Below, one piece after another: positions 45,254 through 52,776 of a stretch of 64,000 nt of DNA. How positions within the stretch are numbered: position 1 is the first letter of the stretch; every line of letters starts with the position of its first letter. The DNA is taken from contig JAFBAO010000001.1 of NCBI GenBank assembly GCA_019247715.1, positions 42,268-106,267 of the forward strand. The letters are read 5' to 3'. The stretch comes from Caulobacteraceae bacterium. Its GTDB lineage: Bacteria > Pseudomonadota > Alphaproteobacteria > Caulobacterales > Caulobacteraceae. Position numbers and translations under genes: made by a program. The notes below the pieces were generated by a model. That model worked only from the letters and a program-made list of their open reading frames with translations. It was not told the DNA's origin and made no database searches.

Positions 45254-45458
45254 GTCGATAATCAACGCGCCGCGCTATGCCGAAGACAGGTCGGCGGCGC
45301 GGCGAGAGGGCCCCGATCCGGCCCGCTCACCACGAGGGCTGCAAGCGGTCCTCATTCCTGTCGCTGGAGAGGACTCCCGGACCCGCACGAGAAGACGCCG
45401 TTCCGCCCCTGTCCGCCCCCGAAGGAATGGGCCTTCGGGATCTGAAGGAAACACATAC

Positions 45459-47603
45459 ATGTTCGATATCAAGCGCAAGACCATCGAGTGGGGCGGCCGC
45501 AAGCTGACGCTCGAGACCGGCCGTCTCGCCCGTCAGGCTGACGGCGCGGTGCTGGCCACCTACGGGGAGACCATGGTTCTAGCCACGGCGGTCTTCAACA
45601 AGACCGCCCGGCCCGACCAGGACTTCTTTCCCCTGACGGTGAACTATCAGGAGAAATTCTACGCCGCCGGCAAGATCCCCGGCAGCTTTCCCCGCCGCGA
45701 GGGCGCCCCTTCCCAGAAGGAGACCCTGACCTCCCGCCTGATCGACCGGCCCATCCGGCCCCTGTTCGTGGGCGGCTTCAAGAACGAGGTCCAGGTGGTG
45801 GCCACCGTGCTCGCCCACGACCTGGAGAACGATCCGGACATCGTGGCCATGGTGGCCTCCTCGGCGGCCCTGGTGCTCTCGGGCGTGCCCTTCATGGGCC
45901 CCATCGGCGGGGCGCGGGTGGGCTTCGTCGACGGCGAGTACGTGCTCAACCCGACCCTCGACCAGATGAAGACCTCGGCCATGGACCTGGTCGTCGCCAG
46001 CACCGCCGACGCGGTGATGATGGTGGAATCCGAGATCAAGGAGCTTTCGGAGGACCAGGTGCTGGGGGCGGTGATGTTCGCCCACGCCGGCGTCCAGCCG
46101 GTGATCGAGGCGATCATCGAGCTCGCCGAGCACTCGGCCAAGGAGCCGTTCGACTTCGAGGCGCCTGACACCGAAAAGCTGCAGGCCGAGGTCAAAGCCC
46201 TGGTGGGGACCGACCTCGCCGCCGCCTACAAGATCGTCGCCAAGGGCGAGCGCCACGACGCGGTGGGCGCGGCCAAGGCCAAGGCGCTGAAGGCGTTCGG
46301 CAAGTCCGAGGAGAATCCCGCCGGGATCGACGCCAACAAGCTGGGCGCCGTCTTCAAGGAGCTGGAGGCCGAGGTCGTCCGCCGCAACATCCTCGAGACC
46401 GGGGTGCGCATCGACGGGCGAGCGGTGGACAAGGTGCGGCCGATCGTGGCCGAGGTGGGGGTGCTCACCCGCGCGCACGGCTCGGCCCTCTTCACCCGCG
46501 GCGAGACCCAGGCCCTGGTGGTGGCCACGCTCGGCACCGGCGACGACGAACAGCTGATCGACGCCCTCGAAGGCAAGTACTTCGAGCGCTTCATGCTCCA
46601 CTACAACTTCCCGCCCTTCTCGGTGGGGGAGACGGGGCGCATGGGCGCGCCCGGACGGCGGGAGGTAGGCCACGGCAAGCTGGCTTGGCGCGCCATCCGA
46701 CCGATGCTGCCGACCGTCGAGGATTTCCCCTACACCCTGCGCCTGGTCTCGGAGATCACCGAGAGCAACGGCTCCTCCTCGATGGCCTCGGTCTGCGGCT
46801 CCTCGCTGGCGCTGATGGACGCCGGCGTCCCGATCAAGAAGCCGGTCAGCGGCATCGCCATGGGGCTCATCCTCGAGAAGGACGGCTTTGCGGTGCTGTC
46901 GGACATACTGGGCGACGAGGACCACCTCGGCGACATGGACTTCAAGGTGGCCGGGACCGCCGACGGGATCACCTCCCTGCAGATGGACATCAAGATCGCC
47001 GGCATCACCGAGGCGATCATGAAGCAGGCCCTCGCCCAGGCGAGGGACGGCCGGCTCCACATCCTCGGCGAGATGGGCAAGGCGATATCCGGCGCCCGCG
47101 AGGAGATCGGCGAATACGCGCCAAAGATCGAAACCATCACCATCCCCACCGACAAGATCCGCGAGGTGATCGGCTCCGGCGGCAAGGTGATCCGCGAGAT
47201 CGTCGAGAAGACCGGCGCCAAGGTCGACATCAACGACGACGGCGTGGTCAAGGTCTCGGCGGCCGAGAGCTCGAAGATCAAGGCCGCGGTCGACTGGATC
47301 AAGTCGATCGCCTCGGAGCCGGAAGTCGGCCAGGTCTACGACGGCAAGGTGGTCAAGGTCGTCGACTTCGGCGCCTTCGTGAACTTCTTCGGCGCCAAGG
47401 ACGGACTCGTCCACGTCAGCCAGATCGCCAGCGAGCGGGTGAACAAGGTCTCCGACATCCTGCATGAAGGCCAGATGGTGAAGGTCAAGCTGCTGGGCTT
47501 CGACGATCGCGGCAAGGTTCGGCTTTCCATGAAAGTCGTGGACCAGCAGACGGGCGAGGACCTCACGAAGAAGGAAGGGGCCAAGGAAGCGGCCGAGGCC
47601 TAA
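45459..47603 (+). CDS. pnp: Polynucleotide phosphorylase
   Basis: 714 residues. Two RNase PH-like domains are present: the first has [20 protein letters not shown] and [11 protein letters not shown]; the second has [17 protein letters not shown] and the catalytic [19 protein letters not shown]. The KH domain follows ([20 protein letters not shown]) and then an S1 domain ([20 protein letters not shown]). The enzyme degrades RNA 3' to 5' using phosphate and is part of the degradosome in Caulobacter relatives. The coding region ends 33 bases before the histidine kinase gene on the other strand. Confidence 0.98.
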   Translation: MFDIKRKTIEWGGRKLTLETGRLARQADGAVLATYGETMVLATAVFNKTARPDQDFFPLTVNYQEKFYAAGKIPGSFPRREGAPSQKETLTSRLIDRPIRPLFVGGFKNEVQVVATVLAHDLENDPDIVAMVASSAALVLSGVPFMGPIGGARVGFVDGEYVLNPTLDQMKTSAMDLVVASTADAVMMVESEIKELSEDQVLGAVMFAHAGVQPVIEAIIELAEHSAKEPFDFEAPDTEKLQAEVKALVGTDLAAAYKIVAKGERHDAVGAAKAKALKAFGKSEENPAGIDANKLGAVFKELEAEVVRRNILETGVRIDGRAVDKVRPIVAEVGVLTRAHGSALFTRGETQALVVATLGTGDDEQLIDALEGKYFERFMLHYNFPPFSVGETGRMGAPGRREVGHGKLAWRAIRPMLPTVEDFPYTLRLVSEITESNGSSSMASVCGSSLALMDAGVPIKKPVSGIAMGLILEKDGFAVLSDILGDEDHLGDMDFKVAGTADGITSLQMDIKIAGITEAIMKQALAQARDGRLHILGEMGKAISGAREEIGEYAPKIETITIPTDKIREVIGSGGKVIREIVEKTGAKVDINDDGVVKVSAAESSKIKAAVDWIKSIASEPEVGQVYDGKVVKVVDFGAFVNFFGAKDGLVHVSQIASERVNKVSDILHEGQMVKVKLLGFDDRGKVRLSMKVVDQQTGEDLTKKEGAKEAAEA

Positions 47604-47621
47604 GTCGAGGCGTAGCGCGGC

Positions 47622-47647
47622 GCGCCGGGTCCCCGCCTACCCGGCGC
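47622..47647. terminator. Stem-loop between convergent pnp and HWE kinase genes
   Basis: GCGCCGGGT pairs with ACCCGGCGC over 9 bp around an 8-base loop. It overlaps the stop of the kinase gene and lies 19 bases after the pnp stop. It has no T-run on either strand, so it may only stabilise 3' ends or cause weak termination in both directions. Confidence 0.4.
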
Positions 47648-49100
47648 CCCGGCGCCCCTGCAGCGCCTCGCCCACCGCGGCGGCGATCTGGTGCACGTTG
47701 TAGGGTTTGCGCACCACCGGCGCCGCGCAGCCTTCCGGCGGCACGCCCGCGTCGCCGTAGCCGGTGGCGATGATGAACGGCTTCCCCCGTGTGGTGAGGG
47801 CCTTGGCCACGGGCGCGACCGAGACGCCGTTCAGGTTCGCGTCGAGCACCGCCACGTCGAAGGGCTTCTCGGCGAGGGCGAGGGCCTCTTCAACGTCCAC
47901 CGCGATGCCCGTCACCTCGGCCCCCGCCTCCACCAGCGCCGCCTCCAGCTCCAGCGCCAGGAGCACCGCATCCTCGACGATCAGGATCCGGCGGCCCTTG
48001 ACGCTGTGGGCCGGAAAAAGTCCCGCGGAAGCTCCGGATTCGGGCTCGGGCTGGGCTTTCGGGGCGGGCGCCTGGGCCACTTCGCCGGGACCGGGGGTCG
48101 CCAGGGCCGAGGCGTCGGCGGTCAGCACCACGCGCACCCCGTCGGGCCGGAACTCGATGGAGACCTTCCCGCCGAGCTCGCGGCCGGTCACGCGCTCGAG
48201 CAAGGTCGAGCCGAAGCCGCGGCGCGCCGGAGGGCTGACAGGCGGGCCGCCCCGCTCGATCCAGGTGAGCTCGAATCCGCCGTCCGACAGGCTCCGCCAG
48301 CTCACTTCCACCCGTCCCGTATCGGTGGAGAGCGCTCCGTATTTCACGGCGTTGGTGGCGAGCTCGTGAAGGGCGAGGGTCAGGGCGTTCGTCGCCCTGG
48401 GGCTGAGCAGCAGGTCCGGACCGGACCACCGCGCCTGTCCGGGCGCGAGGCCCCCCAGCTCGGCCGCAGCCACGTTGCGGATCTCCGCCCCGCGCCAGCG
48501 GGTGGCGGTGAGCAAGGTATGGGCGGCGGCCATGGCCTCGAGCCGCCCGGCGAAGGTCTTCAGGAAGACGTCCACAGAGGTGGTCTTGCGCGCCGACTGG
48601 GCGGCCAGCGACTGCACCGAGGCCAGGACGTTCTTCACCCGGTGGTCGAGCTCGGCCACCATCGCGTCGCGGGCCTCTTGCTCGGCCTGGCCCTCGCTGA
48701 TGTCCCGGACCACCCCGATGACCCGCGTTCCGCCGCCGGCGTCCTTCAACGCCACCCCGGCGCTGAACATCCAGAGCATCCTGCCGTTGTCCGGACGGGT
48801 CATACGGTAGCGGACCTCGTAGCGCTGCTCGGAGGCGAGCCCTTCCGAGACCAGGCGGCGCACTGTCTCGGCGTCCTCGGCGAGGATTCCGCCGAACGCC
48901 GCCATGCCGCCTTCGGCGCGCATGGCGCCGGCGGGGATGCCGGTGATCTTCGCCATGCGCTTGCTGACGATCAGGCAGTCTTCCTCGACTTCCCACTCGA
49001 ACTCGCCCATCCGCGCGGCCGCCAGCGCCAGGCTGGCTCTTTCTTGTTCTATGGCGAGCTGGTCGCTGGCTCTGCGCTGGGGCGGGGCGCCTTGATCCAT
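47637..49100 (-). CDS. HWE-family sensor kinase with PAS and C-terminal receiver
   Basis: 487 residues from ATG 49100. A PAS domain (about 25-140, GEFEWEVEEDCLIVSKRMAK) precedes the kinase part with AELDHRVKNVLASVQSLAAQ, where His153 is the likely phosphorylation site. The ATPase block ALTLALHELATNAVKYGALS has the HWE-type N-box. After a Pro/Ala linker (about 325-350), a receiver domain begins at RRILIVEDAVLLALELEAAL, with the acceptor Asp in VAVLDANLNG and TGYGD and RKPY downstream. No membrane segment is seen. HWE/HisKA_2 kinases often feed PhyR in alphaproteobacteria, and phyR is 1.8 kb away, so a stress-response input role is inferred. Confidence 0.88.
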   Translation of the reverse strand: MDQGAPPQRRASDQLAIEQERASLALAAARMGEFEWEVEEDCLIVSKRMAKITGIPAGAMRAEGGMAAFGGILAEDAETVRRLVSEGLASEQRYEVRYRMTRPDNGRMLWMFSAGVALKDAGGGTRVIGVVRDISEGQAEQEARDAMVAELDHRVKNVLASVQSLAAQSARKTTSVDVFLKTFAGRLEAMAAAHTLLTATRWRGAEIRNVAAAELGGLAPGQARWSGPDLLLSPRATNALTLALHELATNAVKYGALSTDTGRVEVSWRSLSDGGFELTWIERGGPPVSPPARRGFGSTLLERVTGRELGGKVSIEFRPDGVRVVLTADASALATPGPGEVAQAPAPKAQPEPESGASAGLFPAHSVKGRRILIVEDAVLLALELEAALVEAGAEVTGIAVDVEEALALAEKPFDVAVLDANLNGVSVAPVAKALTTRGKPFIIATGYGDAGVPPEGCAAPVVRKPYNVHQIAAAVGEALQGRRGAG

Positions 49101-49206
49101 GGCTCGGCAATTTAGTCCGGCTTTGGGCCGGAGGCGAGATTGCCCGCACGCAAAGATTCGGTGATCGGCAAGCATGCGTTTATACTCAAGCTGTAGGAGC
49201 GGCGCC

Positions 49207-49232
49207 GGAACTCCCAAGATGCGCTTCGCGTT
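49207..49232 (+). promoter_or_regulatory. Sigma-EcfG promoter, GGAAC-N17-CGTT
   Basis: GGAAC at 49207-49211 and CGTT at 49229-49232 are separated by 17 bases, an exact match to the alphaproteobacterial general-stress sigma consensus. The start codon of the 118-residue protein gene is 62 bases downstream. It lies in the 194-base divergent gap to the HWE kinase gene. Apart from this promoter, the gap has no recognisable element. Confidence 0.8.
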
Positions 49233-49294
49233 GAGGGCGTACTCCGCACGTCGCGCTTTAGCACGGAAGTTCTCGAAAATCGGAGACCTGGCAG

Positions 49295-49651
49295 ATGTCC
49301 TCTGATACCACGACCGGCGCAGCCGCAGAGGCGGCAGCCGCCAAGAATTCGGTCAAGGACGCGGCGAGAAGCGCCCTGGAGACCGGTCAGCGTGGGCTGA
49401 ACGAGGCGCTCGAACATGCCGAACGCAGCCTGAACGAGGCGGCCCGCCGGGCGGAGAAGGCGCTGCGGGAAGGGGTCGAGGCGCTGAAGGCCCAGACCGA
49501 GGGCTATCGGGCCGACGCCGGAGAGCAGTTCGACCAGGCCCAGAAGTACGTTCTCGAGCGGGTGAAGGAGAGGCCGGTGACGGCCACCCTCGCCGGCCTC
49601 GGCGTGGGGCTGTTGCTCGGCCTGCTGCTCGCCAACCGCTCCTCTAAGTGA
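49295..49651 (+). CDS. DUF883/ElaB-YqjD-like membrane-anchored protein
   Basis: 118 residues. A long amphipathic, coiled-coil-like region rich in Ala, Glu, Arg and Lys (about 15-85) ends in a single C-terminal membrane helix (TATLAGLGVGLLLGLLLANR) with a glycine-rich pattern. This is the layout of ElaB/YqjD proteins, C-tail-anchored and able to bind ribosomes in stationary phase in E. coli. An exact stress-sigma promoter is 62 bases upstream, which fits a stationary-phase or stress role. Its stop overlaps the next gene's start. Confidence 0.8.
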   Translation: MSSDTTTGAAAEAAAAKNSVKDAARSALETGQRGLNEALEHAERSLNEAARRAEKALREGVEALKAQTEGYRADAGEQFDQAQKYVLERVKERPVTATLAGLGVGLLLGLLLANRSSK

Positions 49652-50043
49652 ACCTGAGGCGGCTCCTTCTCGTCCTGGCCTCGATCACGGCGCTGGCGGT
49701 CAGCGCCGGCGTGATCGTGGTCGCGCTGGCCTTTGCGCTCTACGCGGGGGTCAAGCCCTACGTAGGCCAGGCCGGCGGCGCGGCCGTGGTCGCCGCCGCG
49801 GCGGCCCTGCTTATCGCGGTGCTGGGGCTGGTCGTCGGCGCAGCGGCCAAGCCCAAGCGGCGCAAGTCGGAGCCCGAGGGCCTGATCGAACGGGTGACGG
49901 AGTTCGTCCGCGAGAAGCCCATCCTCTCGGCGGCCGGGGCGCTCGCGGCGGGTCTGCTGGCCATCACCAATCCCCGCTATCTGGGGGCCATGGCGCGCTC
50001 TTTCGTCGAGGGCCGCGAGCCGCCGCCCCGCCGCCGGCGCTGA
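49648..50043 (+). CDS. Small membrane protein, phage-holin-superfamily-like
   Basis: 131 residues from GTG 49648 (GTGA overlap with the previous gene). Two helices lie at about 5-28 and 35-57, then a basic KPKRRKSEPEG linker, an amphipathic segment EGLIERVTEFVREKPILSAA and a third hydrophobic stretch, ending in PPPRRRR. The two-helix layout resembles the holin-superfamily/Actinobacterial-type proteins that commonly accompany ElaB/YqjD-like genes. It is cotranscribed with that gene from the stress promoter. No biochemical role is known. Confidence 0.72.
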   Translation: MNLRRLLLVLASITALAVSAGVIVVALAFALYAGVKPYVGQAGGAAVVAAAAALLIAVLGLVVGAAAKPKRRKSEPEGLIERVTEFVREKPILSAAGALAAGLLAITNPRYLGAMARSFVEGREPPPRRRR

Positions 50044-50052
50044 GTCCTGCCG

Positions 50053-50496
50053 TCAGCCGGGTTTCTGGCCCGCCTCGCTCGAGCCCGACTCCTTCTTCAG
50101 CGACTGGCCGGCCTGCTCCAGGGCCTCGCCGGTCCTGCCGGCCGCCGAGCGCGCTGGCGCGGCCGCGTGACCGATGGCGCGGTCCACGACCTGGCCGCCG
50201 CCGGCGAAGGAGCCTTCGCGCGCCGCGAGGTACACCATGGCTCCGCCGGCCAGGGCGATCAGCAGCACCAGCAGGCTGAGCAGCGGCGAGCCGCGTCGGC
50301 GGGCCCGTTCGTCGCGGCGGCCCCGCTGGTAGGCGTCGCGCCGCCCCTGCTCGTAGGCGTCATGGGCGATCCGGTCTTCGCGGCGGCGGACATCAGCCGG
50401 GTCGGCCTCGGCGCGCCGGCGCCTGAAAGCCGCGAAAAGTCCGGGCCGATAGGCCGGGGGCTCTTCCGTGAGAGGCGGAGGGTCGGTGTCGACCAT
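50053..50496 (-). CDS. Single-pass membrane protein of unknown function, stress promoter
   Basis: 147 residues from ATG 50496, with GAGGGAG as ribosome binding site. The N-terminal half is charged (RRREDRIAHDAYEQGRRDAY followed by QRGRRDERARRR), the middle has one helix (SPLLSLLVLLIALAGGAMVY), and the C-terminal part is Gly/Ala/Ser-rich and probably periplasmic. I know no named family. A perfect stress-sigma promoter lies 43-68 bases upstream. It ends 9 bases from the gene of the opposite strand. It is most likely a member of the general stress regulon. Confidence 0.72.
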   Translation of the reverse strand: MVDTDPPPLTEEPPAYRPGLFAAFRRRRAEADPADVRRREDRIAHDAYEQGRRDAYQRGRRDERARRRGSPLLSLLVLLIALAGGAMVYLAAREGSFAGGGQVVDRAIGHAAAPARSAAGRTGEALEQAGQSLKKESGSSEAGQKPG

Positions 50497-50538
50497 CGCC
50501 AATTCTCCCTCTTTGTTTCTATCTTCCGCGCTGAGGAA

Positions 50539-50564
50539 AACGGCCAAGGGCGCGGCTCTGTTCC
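50539..50564 (-). promoter_or_regulatory. Sigma-EcfG promoter, GGAAC-N17-CGTT
   Basis: Read on the minus strand, GGAAC (50564-50560) and CGTT (50542-50539) have a 17-base spacer, an exact consensus match. The start codon of the 147-residue membrane protein is 42 bases past the -10 element. No other gene on this strand lies between. Confidence 0.8.
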
Positions 50565-50602
50565 CTTTCCGATCCGGGGGCGGCGGGCTCGGCGACCGGC
50601 GG

Positions 50603-50633
50603 AAAAAGGGCGGCCGTTCGAACCGGCCGCCCT
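50603..50633 (-). terminator. Rho-independent terminator of phyR
   Basis: On the minus strand a perfect 10-bp stem (AGGGCGGCCG with CGGCCGCCCT) and a 7-base loop are followed directly by five T. It lies about 315 bases after the phyR stop and 39 bases before the next minus-strand promoter, so it separates the phyR transcript from the membrane-protein gene. A smaller perfect 8-bp hairpin lies at 50669-50688. The remaining part of the 450-base gap (50497-50946) holds the promoter at 50539 and the palindromic element at 50879-50950; no gene is evident. Confidence 0.75.
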
Positions 50634-50878
50634 CAGTGAGCGTCATCGAGAAAGGGTGCGAAGGCGGCAGGCTGGCTAGCGCCAGCCTCGTGTCGGGGGG
50701 GCGTCGCCGCCTTCGCAGGGGATGAAACCGCCGAGCCGCCGGTTGGTTCCGCTGCTGGTTGAATCTTTTTCGCCCTGCCAGGGCTTCCACAAAAGCAGTC
50801 AGCGGCGGCGCAATGGGCGTGCTCCCGTAGCGCAGCCGTCCCTGATCCAAAGCCCGCCGGGGGCGCGCGAGGAGGCAG

Positions 50879-50950
50879 CTAATGTGGTGAATTCTAAGTT
50901 CGCTCGGCGCCCATCACGTCCACTGGCGAAGTCGGACTTGGGGACACTAG
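50879..50950. repeat. Degenerate CTAG-bounded palindromic element beside phyR
   Basis: 72 bases. The left end CTAATGTGGTGA...AAGTTCGCT resembles the left end of the element at 63363-63440. The right end GGCGAAGTCGGACTTGGGGA followed by CACTAG resembles the right end of that at 63455-63529. The phyR stop codon (CTA on this strand, 50947-50949) lies within the terminal CTAG. It looks like an old or recombinant copy of the same family. Confidence 0.65.
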
Positions 50951-51747
50951 GCGGCCTTGCGGTCGCGGCTCGGATGGAAGAACAGCGCCTGGCCGATGGC
51001 CGCCTTCACCGTCTCGGGCTGGAACGGCTTGGTGATGAGGAAGGTCGGCTCCGGCCGTTCCCCCGTCAGCAGCCGCTCGGGAAAGGCGGTGATGAAGATC
51101 ACCGGCGAGTCGTGGCGCTGAAGGATTTCCTTGACCGCATCGACCCCCGAGGAGCCGTCCGCCAGCTGGATGTCGGCGAGGACCAGCCCAGGGGCCTTGC
51201 GGGCGACCGCCTCGACCGCCTCGCGGCGGGTGGCGGCGATGTCGGTCACGTGATGGCCGAGCTCGGTCACCAGCGCCTCGATGTCCGCCGCGATCACCGG
51301 CTCGTCCTCGATGATCAGGACGTCCGTCGCCAGCTCGGCGTCGATGTCCCGCTGAGCTTCGGAGATCAGTCGCTCCACTTCGCCGAAGTCGATATCGAGG
51401 ATCTGGGCGGCTTCGCTGGGGGTGAAGCCCTCGAGAGCGGTGAGCAGGAAGGCCTGCCGCGAGCGGGGGGCGATCCGCATCAGCCTGTGGGTGGCGTCCT
51501 CGAGCGCATCGCCGCCGTCTTCGGACCGGGGCTCGAGGCGGGCGCCGGTGCCCTGCCAGATCGCGTGGAAGACGCGGTATAGGGCCACCCGGGGCGACAG
51601 CTCGGGGGCCAGCTGGCGCTCGCCTGCGGCCAGCGCCTCCAGCGCCACGCGGACATAGTTGTCCCCGGTCGCCTGATCCCCGGTCAGCGCCCGTGCATAG
51701 CGGCGGACATAGGGCAGGTGCGGAGCAAGACGCGCGACAAGACTCAT
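50947..51747 (-). CDS. phyR: General stress response anti-anti-sigma regulator PhyR
   Basis: 266 residues, the length of Caulobacter PhyR, from ATG 51747. The N-terminal half is a sigma-factor-like domain (VARLAPHLPYVRRYARALTG and FLLTALEGFTPSEAAQILDI). The C-terminal half is a receiver (DVLIIEDEPVIAADIEALVT) with Asp192 in LVLADIQLADGSS as the phospho-acceptor and ITKPF near the end. When phosphorylated, PhyR binds NepR and releases the sigma factor EcfG. The gene is divergent from nepR-ecfG-phyK and has its own stress-sigma promoter, closing a positive loop. Confidence 0.96.
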   Translation of the reverse strand: MSLVARLAPHLPYVRRYARALTGDQATGDNYVRVALEALAAGERQLAPELSPRVALYRVFHAIWQGTGARLEPRSEDGGDALEDATHRLMRIAPRSRQAFLLTALEGFTPSEAAQILDIDFGEVERLISEAQRDIDAELATDVLIIEDEPVIAADIEALVTELGHHVTDIAATRREAVEAVARKAPGLVLADIQLADGSSGVDAVKEILQRHDSPVIFITAFPERLLTGERPEPTFLITKPFQPETVKAAIGQALFFHPSRDRKAA

Positions 51748-51832
51748 GACCCCATCCATCCTCCGTGGTCTTGGGGGCCAAGATATGGCGCTTCGGGCCG
51801 CCAACGCCCTCCGCATCCCCCGAGAAAAAGCC

Positions 51833-51857
51833 AACGCAAAGCGGCGCTCTCAGTTCC
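51833..51857 (-). promoter_or_regulatory. Sigma-EcfG promoter of phyR, GGAAC-N16-CGTT
   Basis: On the minus strand GGAAC (51857-51853) and CGTT (51836-51833) are 16 bases apart, an exact consensus match. The phyR start is about 86 bases downstream. It lies back to back with the nepR promoter 53 bases away. Confidence 0.82.
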
Positions 51858-51909
51858 CGTCGCCGCACAATTTCCTTGCGGCGCTAGCACCCGCAGACCA
51901 CAAATCAAC

Positions 51910-51934
51910 GGAACCACTCCCATGCTAAGACGTT
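51910..51934 (+). promoter_or_regulatory. Sigma-EcfG promoter of nepR-ecfG-phyK, GGAAC-N16-CGTT
   Basis: GGAAC at 51910-51914 and CGTT at 51931-51934 with a 16-base spacer match the consensus exactly. The nepR start follows 32 bases (GTG) or 47 bases (ATG) after the -10 element. Autoregulation of nepR-ecfG by EcfG is the rule in alphaproteobacteria. Confidence 0.85.
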
Positions 51935-51965
51935 TGGCGAAAGCATTACAGGGGGGTGCGCAGGC

Positions 51966-52172
51966 GTGCGCCGACAGCGGATGATGATCGACCGACAGAC
52001 GAAACCGCCCCGAAACTCGGCGAACCTGGATGAGACGCGGCTGCGCCAGCAGGCCATCGGGGTGAAGCTTCGGCAGATGTTTGACGAGGTCGTGAACGAG
52101 CCGGTTCCGGACGAGTTCTTGGAAATTCTTCGCCGAGCCGACGAGCGTGGCGGCGGCGGGAAGGGGGCCTGA
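51966..52172 (+). CDS. nepR: Anti-sigma factor NepR
   Basis: 68 residues from GTG 51966, placed 8 bases after GGGGGG; ATG 51981 (63 residues) is the alternative start. The conserved helices are IGVKLRQMFDEVVNEPVPDE and FLEILRRADE, the NepR core that binds EcfG and, in competition, phosphorylated PhyR. The N-terminal tail is basic and probably disordered. The ecfG start follows one base after the stop. Confidence 0.93.
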   Translation: MRRQRMMIDRQTKPPRNSANLDETRLRQQAIGVKLRQMFDEVVNEPVPDEFLEILRRADERGGGGKGA

Positions 52173-52173
52173 C

Positions 52174-52776
52174 ATGGGGCCATCCGAGCCGGCGTCGAAG
52201 GCCAGCGCCGACCGTGATAAGGCCTTCCAGACCGAGTTGGTGGCGCTGATTCCCCACCTGCGCGCGTTCGCACGCACGTTGTGCGGCAACGCCGCGGCGG
52301 CCGACGACCTGGCGCAGGACACGGTGCTGAAGGCCTGGGACGCCCGCGAGACCTTCGCCATGGGCACCAACATGAAGGCCTGGACCTTCATGATCCTGCG
52401 CAACCAGTTCTACTCGGAAAAGCGGCGATCTTGGCGCCAGACCCAGCTCGATCAGGAGGCTGCCGAGCGGACCTTGGTCGCCGTGGACGATCCCGAGTCG
52501 CCAGTCCTGTTGGACGAGCTCCGCCTGGGCCTTGCGATGCTGCCGCCGGAGCAGCGGGAGGCGCTGATCCTTGTGGGTGCGGGCGGGTTCGCCTACGAGG
52601 AGGCCGCCGAGATCTGCCAGTGCGCGGTGGGCACCGTGAAGAGCCGGGTGAGCCGGGCCCGACGCGCCCTGCAGGGCATCCTCGAATCGGGCCAGTACCG
52701 GCGCGACGGTTCCGCCGCCGGCCAGGCCATGGACACCATCCTCGCCGACGCGGAGCGGCTGAGCACGATCAAGTGA
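52174..52776 (+). CDS. ecfG: General stress response sigma factor EcfG (SigT)
   Basis: 200 residues from ATG 52174. Region 2 is LIPHLRAFARTLCGNAAAAD and DDLAQDTVLKAWDARETFAM, with MKAWTFMILRNQFYSEKRR; region 4 is LPPEQREALILVGAGGFAYE and EICQCAVGTVKSRVSRARRA. This is the ECF15 (EcfG) group, which recognises GGAAC/CGTT promoters; four such sites are present nearby. NepR holds it inactive until PhyR is phosphorylated. It is called SigT in Caulobacter. The stop overlaps the phyK start. Confidence 0.96.
   Translation: MGPSEPASKASADRDKAFQTELVALIPHLRAFARTLCGNAAAADDLAQDTVLKAWDARETFAMGTNMKAWTFMILRNQFYSEKRRSWRQTQLDQEAAERTLVAVDDPESPVLLDELRLGLAMLPPEQREALILVGAGGFAYEEAAEICQCAVGTVKSRVSRARRALQGILESGQYRRDGSAAGQAMDTILADAERLSTIK

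Noticed and set aside
45277..45507. Small gene in the pnp leader
   Set aside because: It overlaps the pnp start in another frame, has no ribosome binding site and no recognisable composition of a protein.
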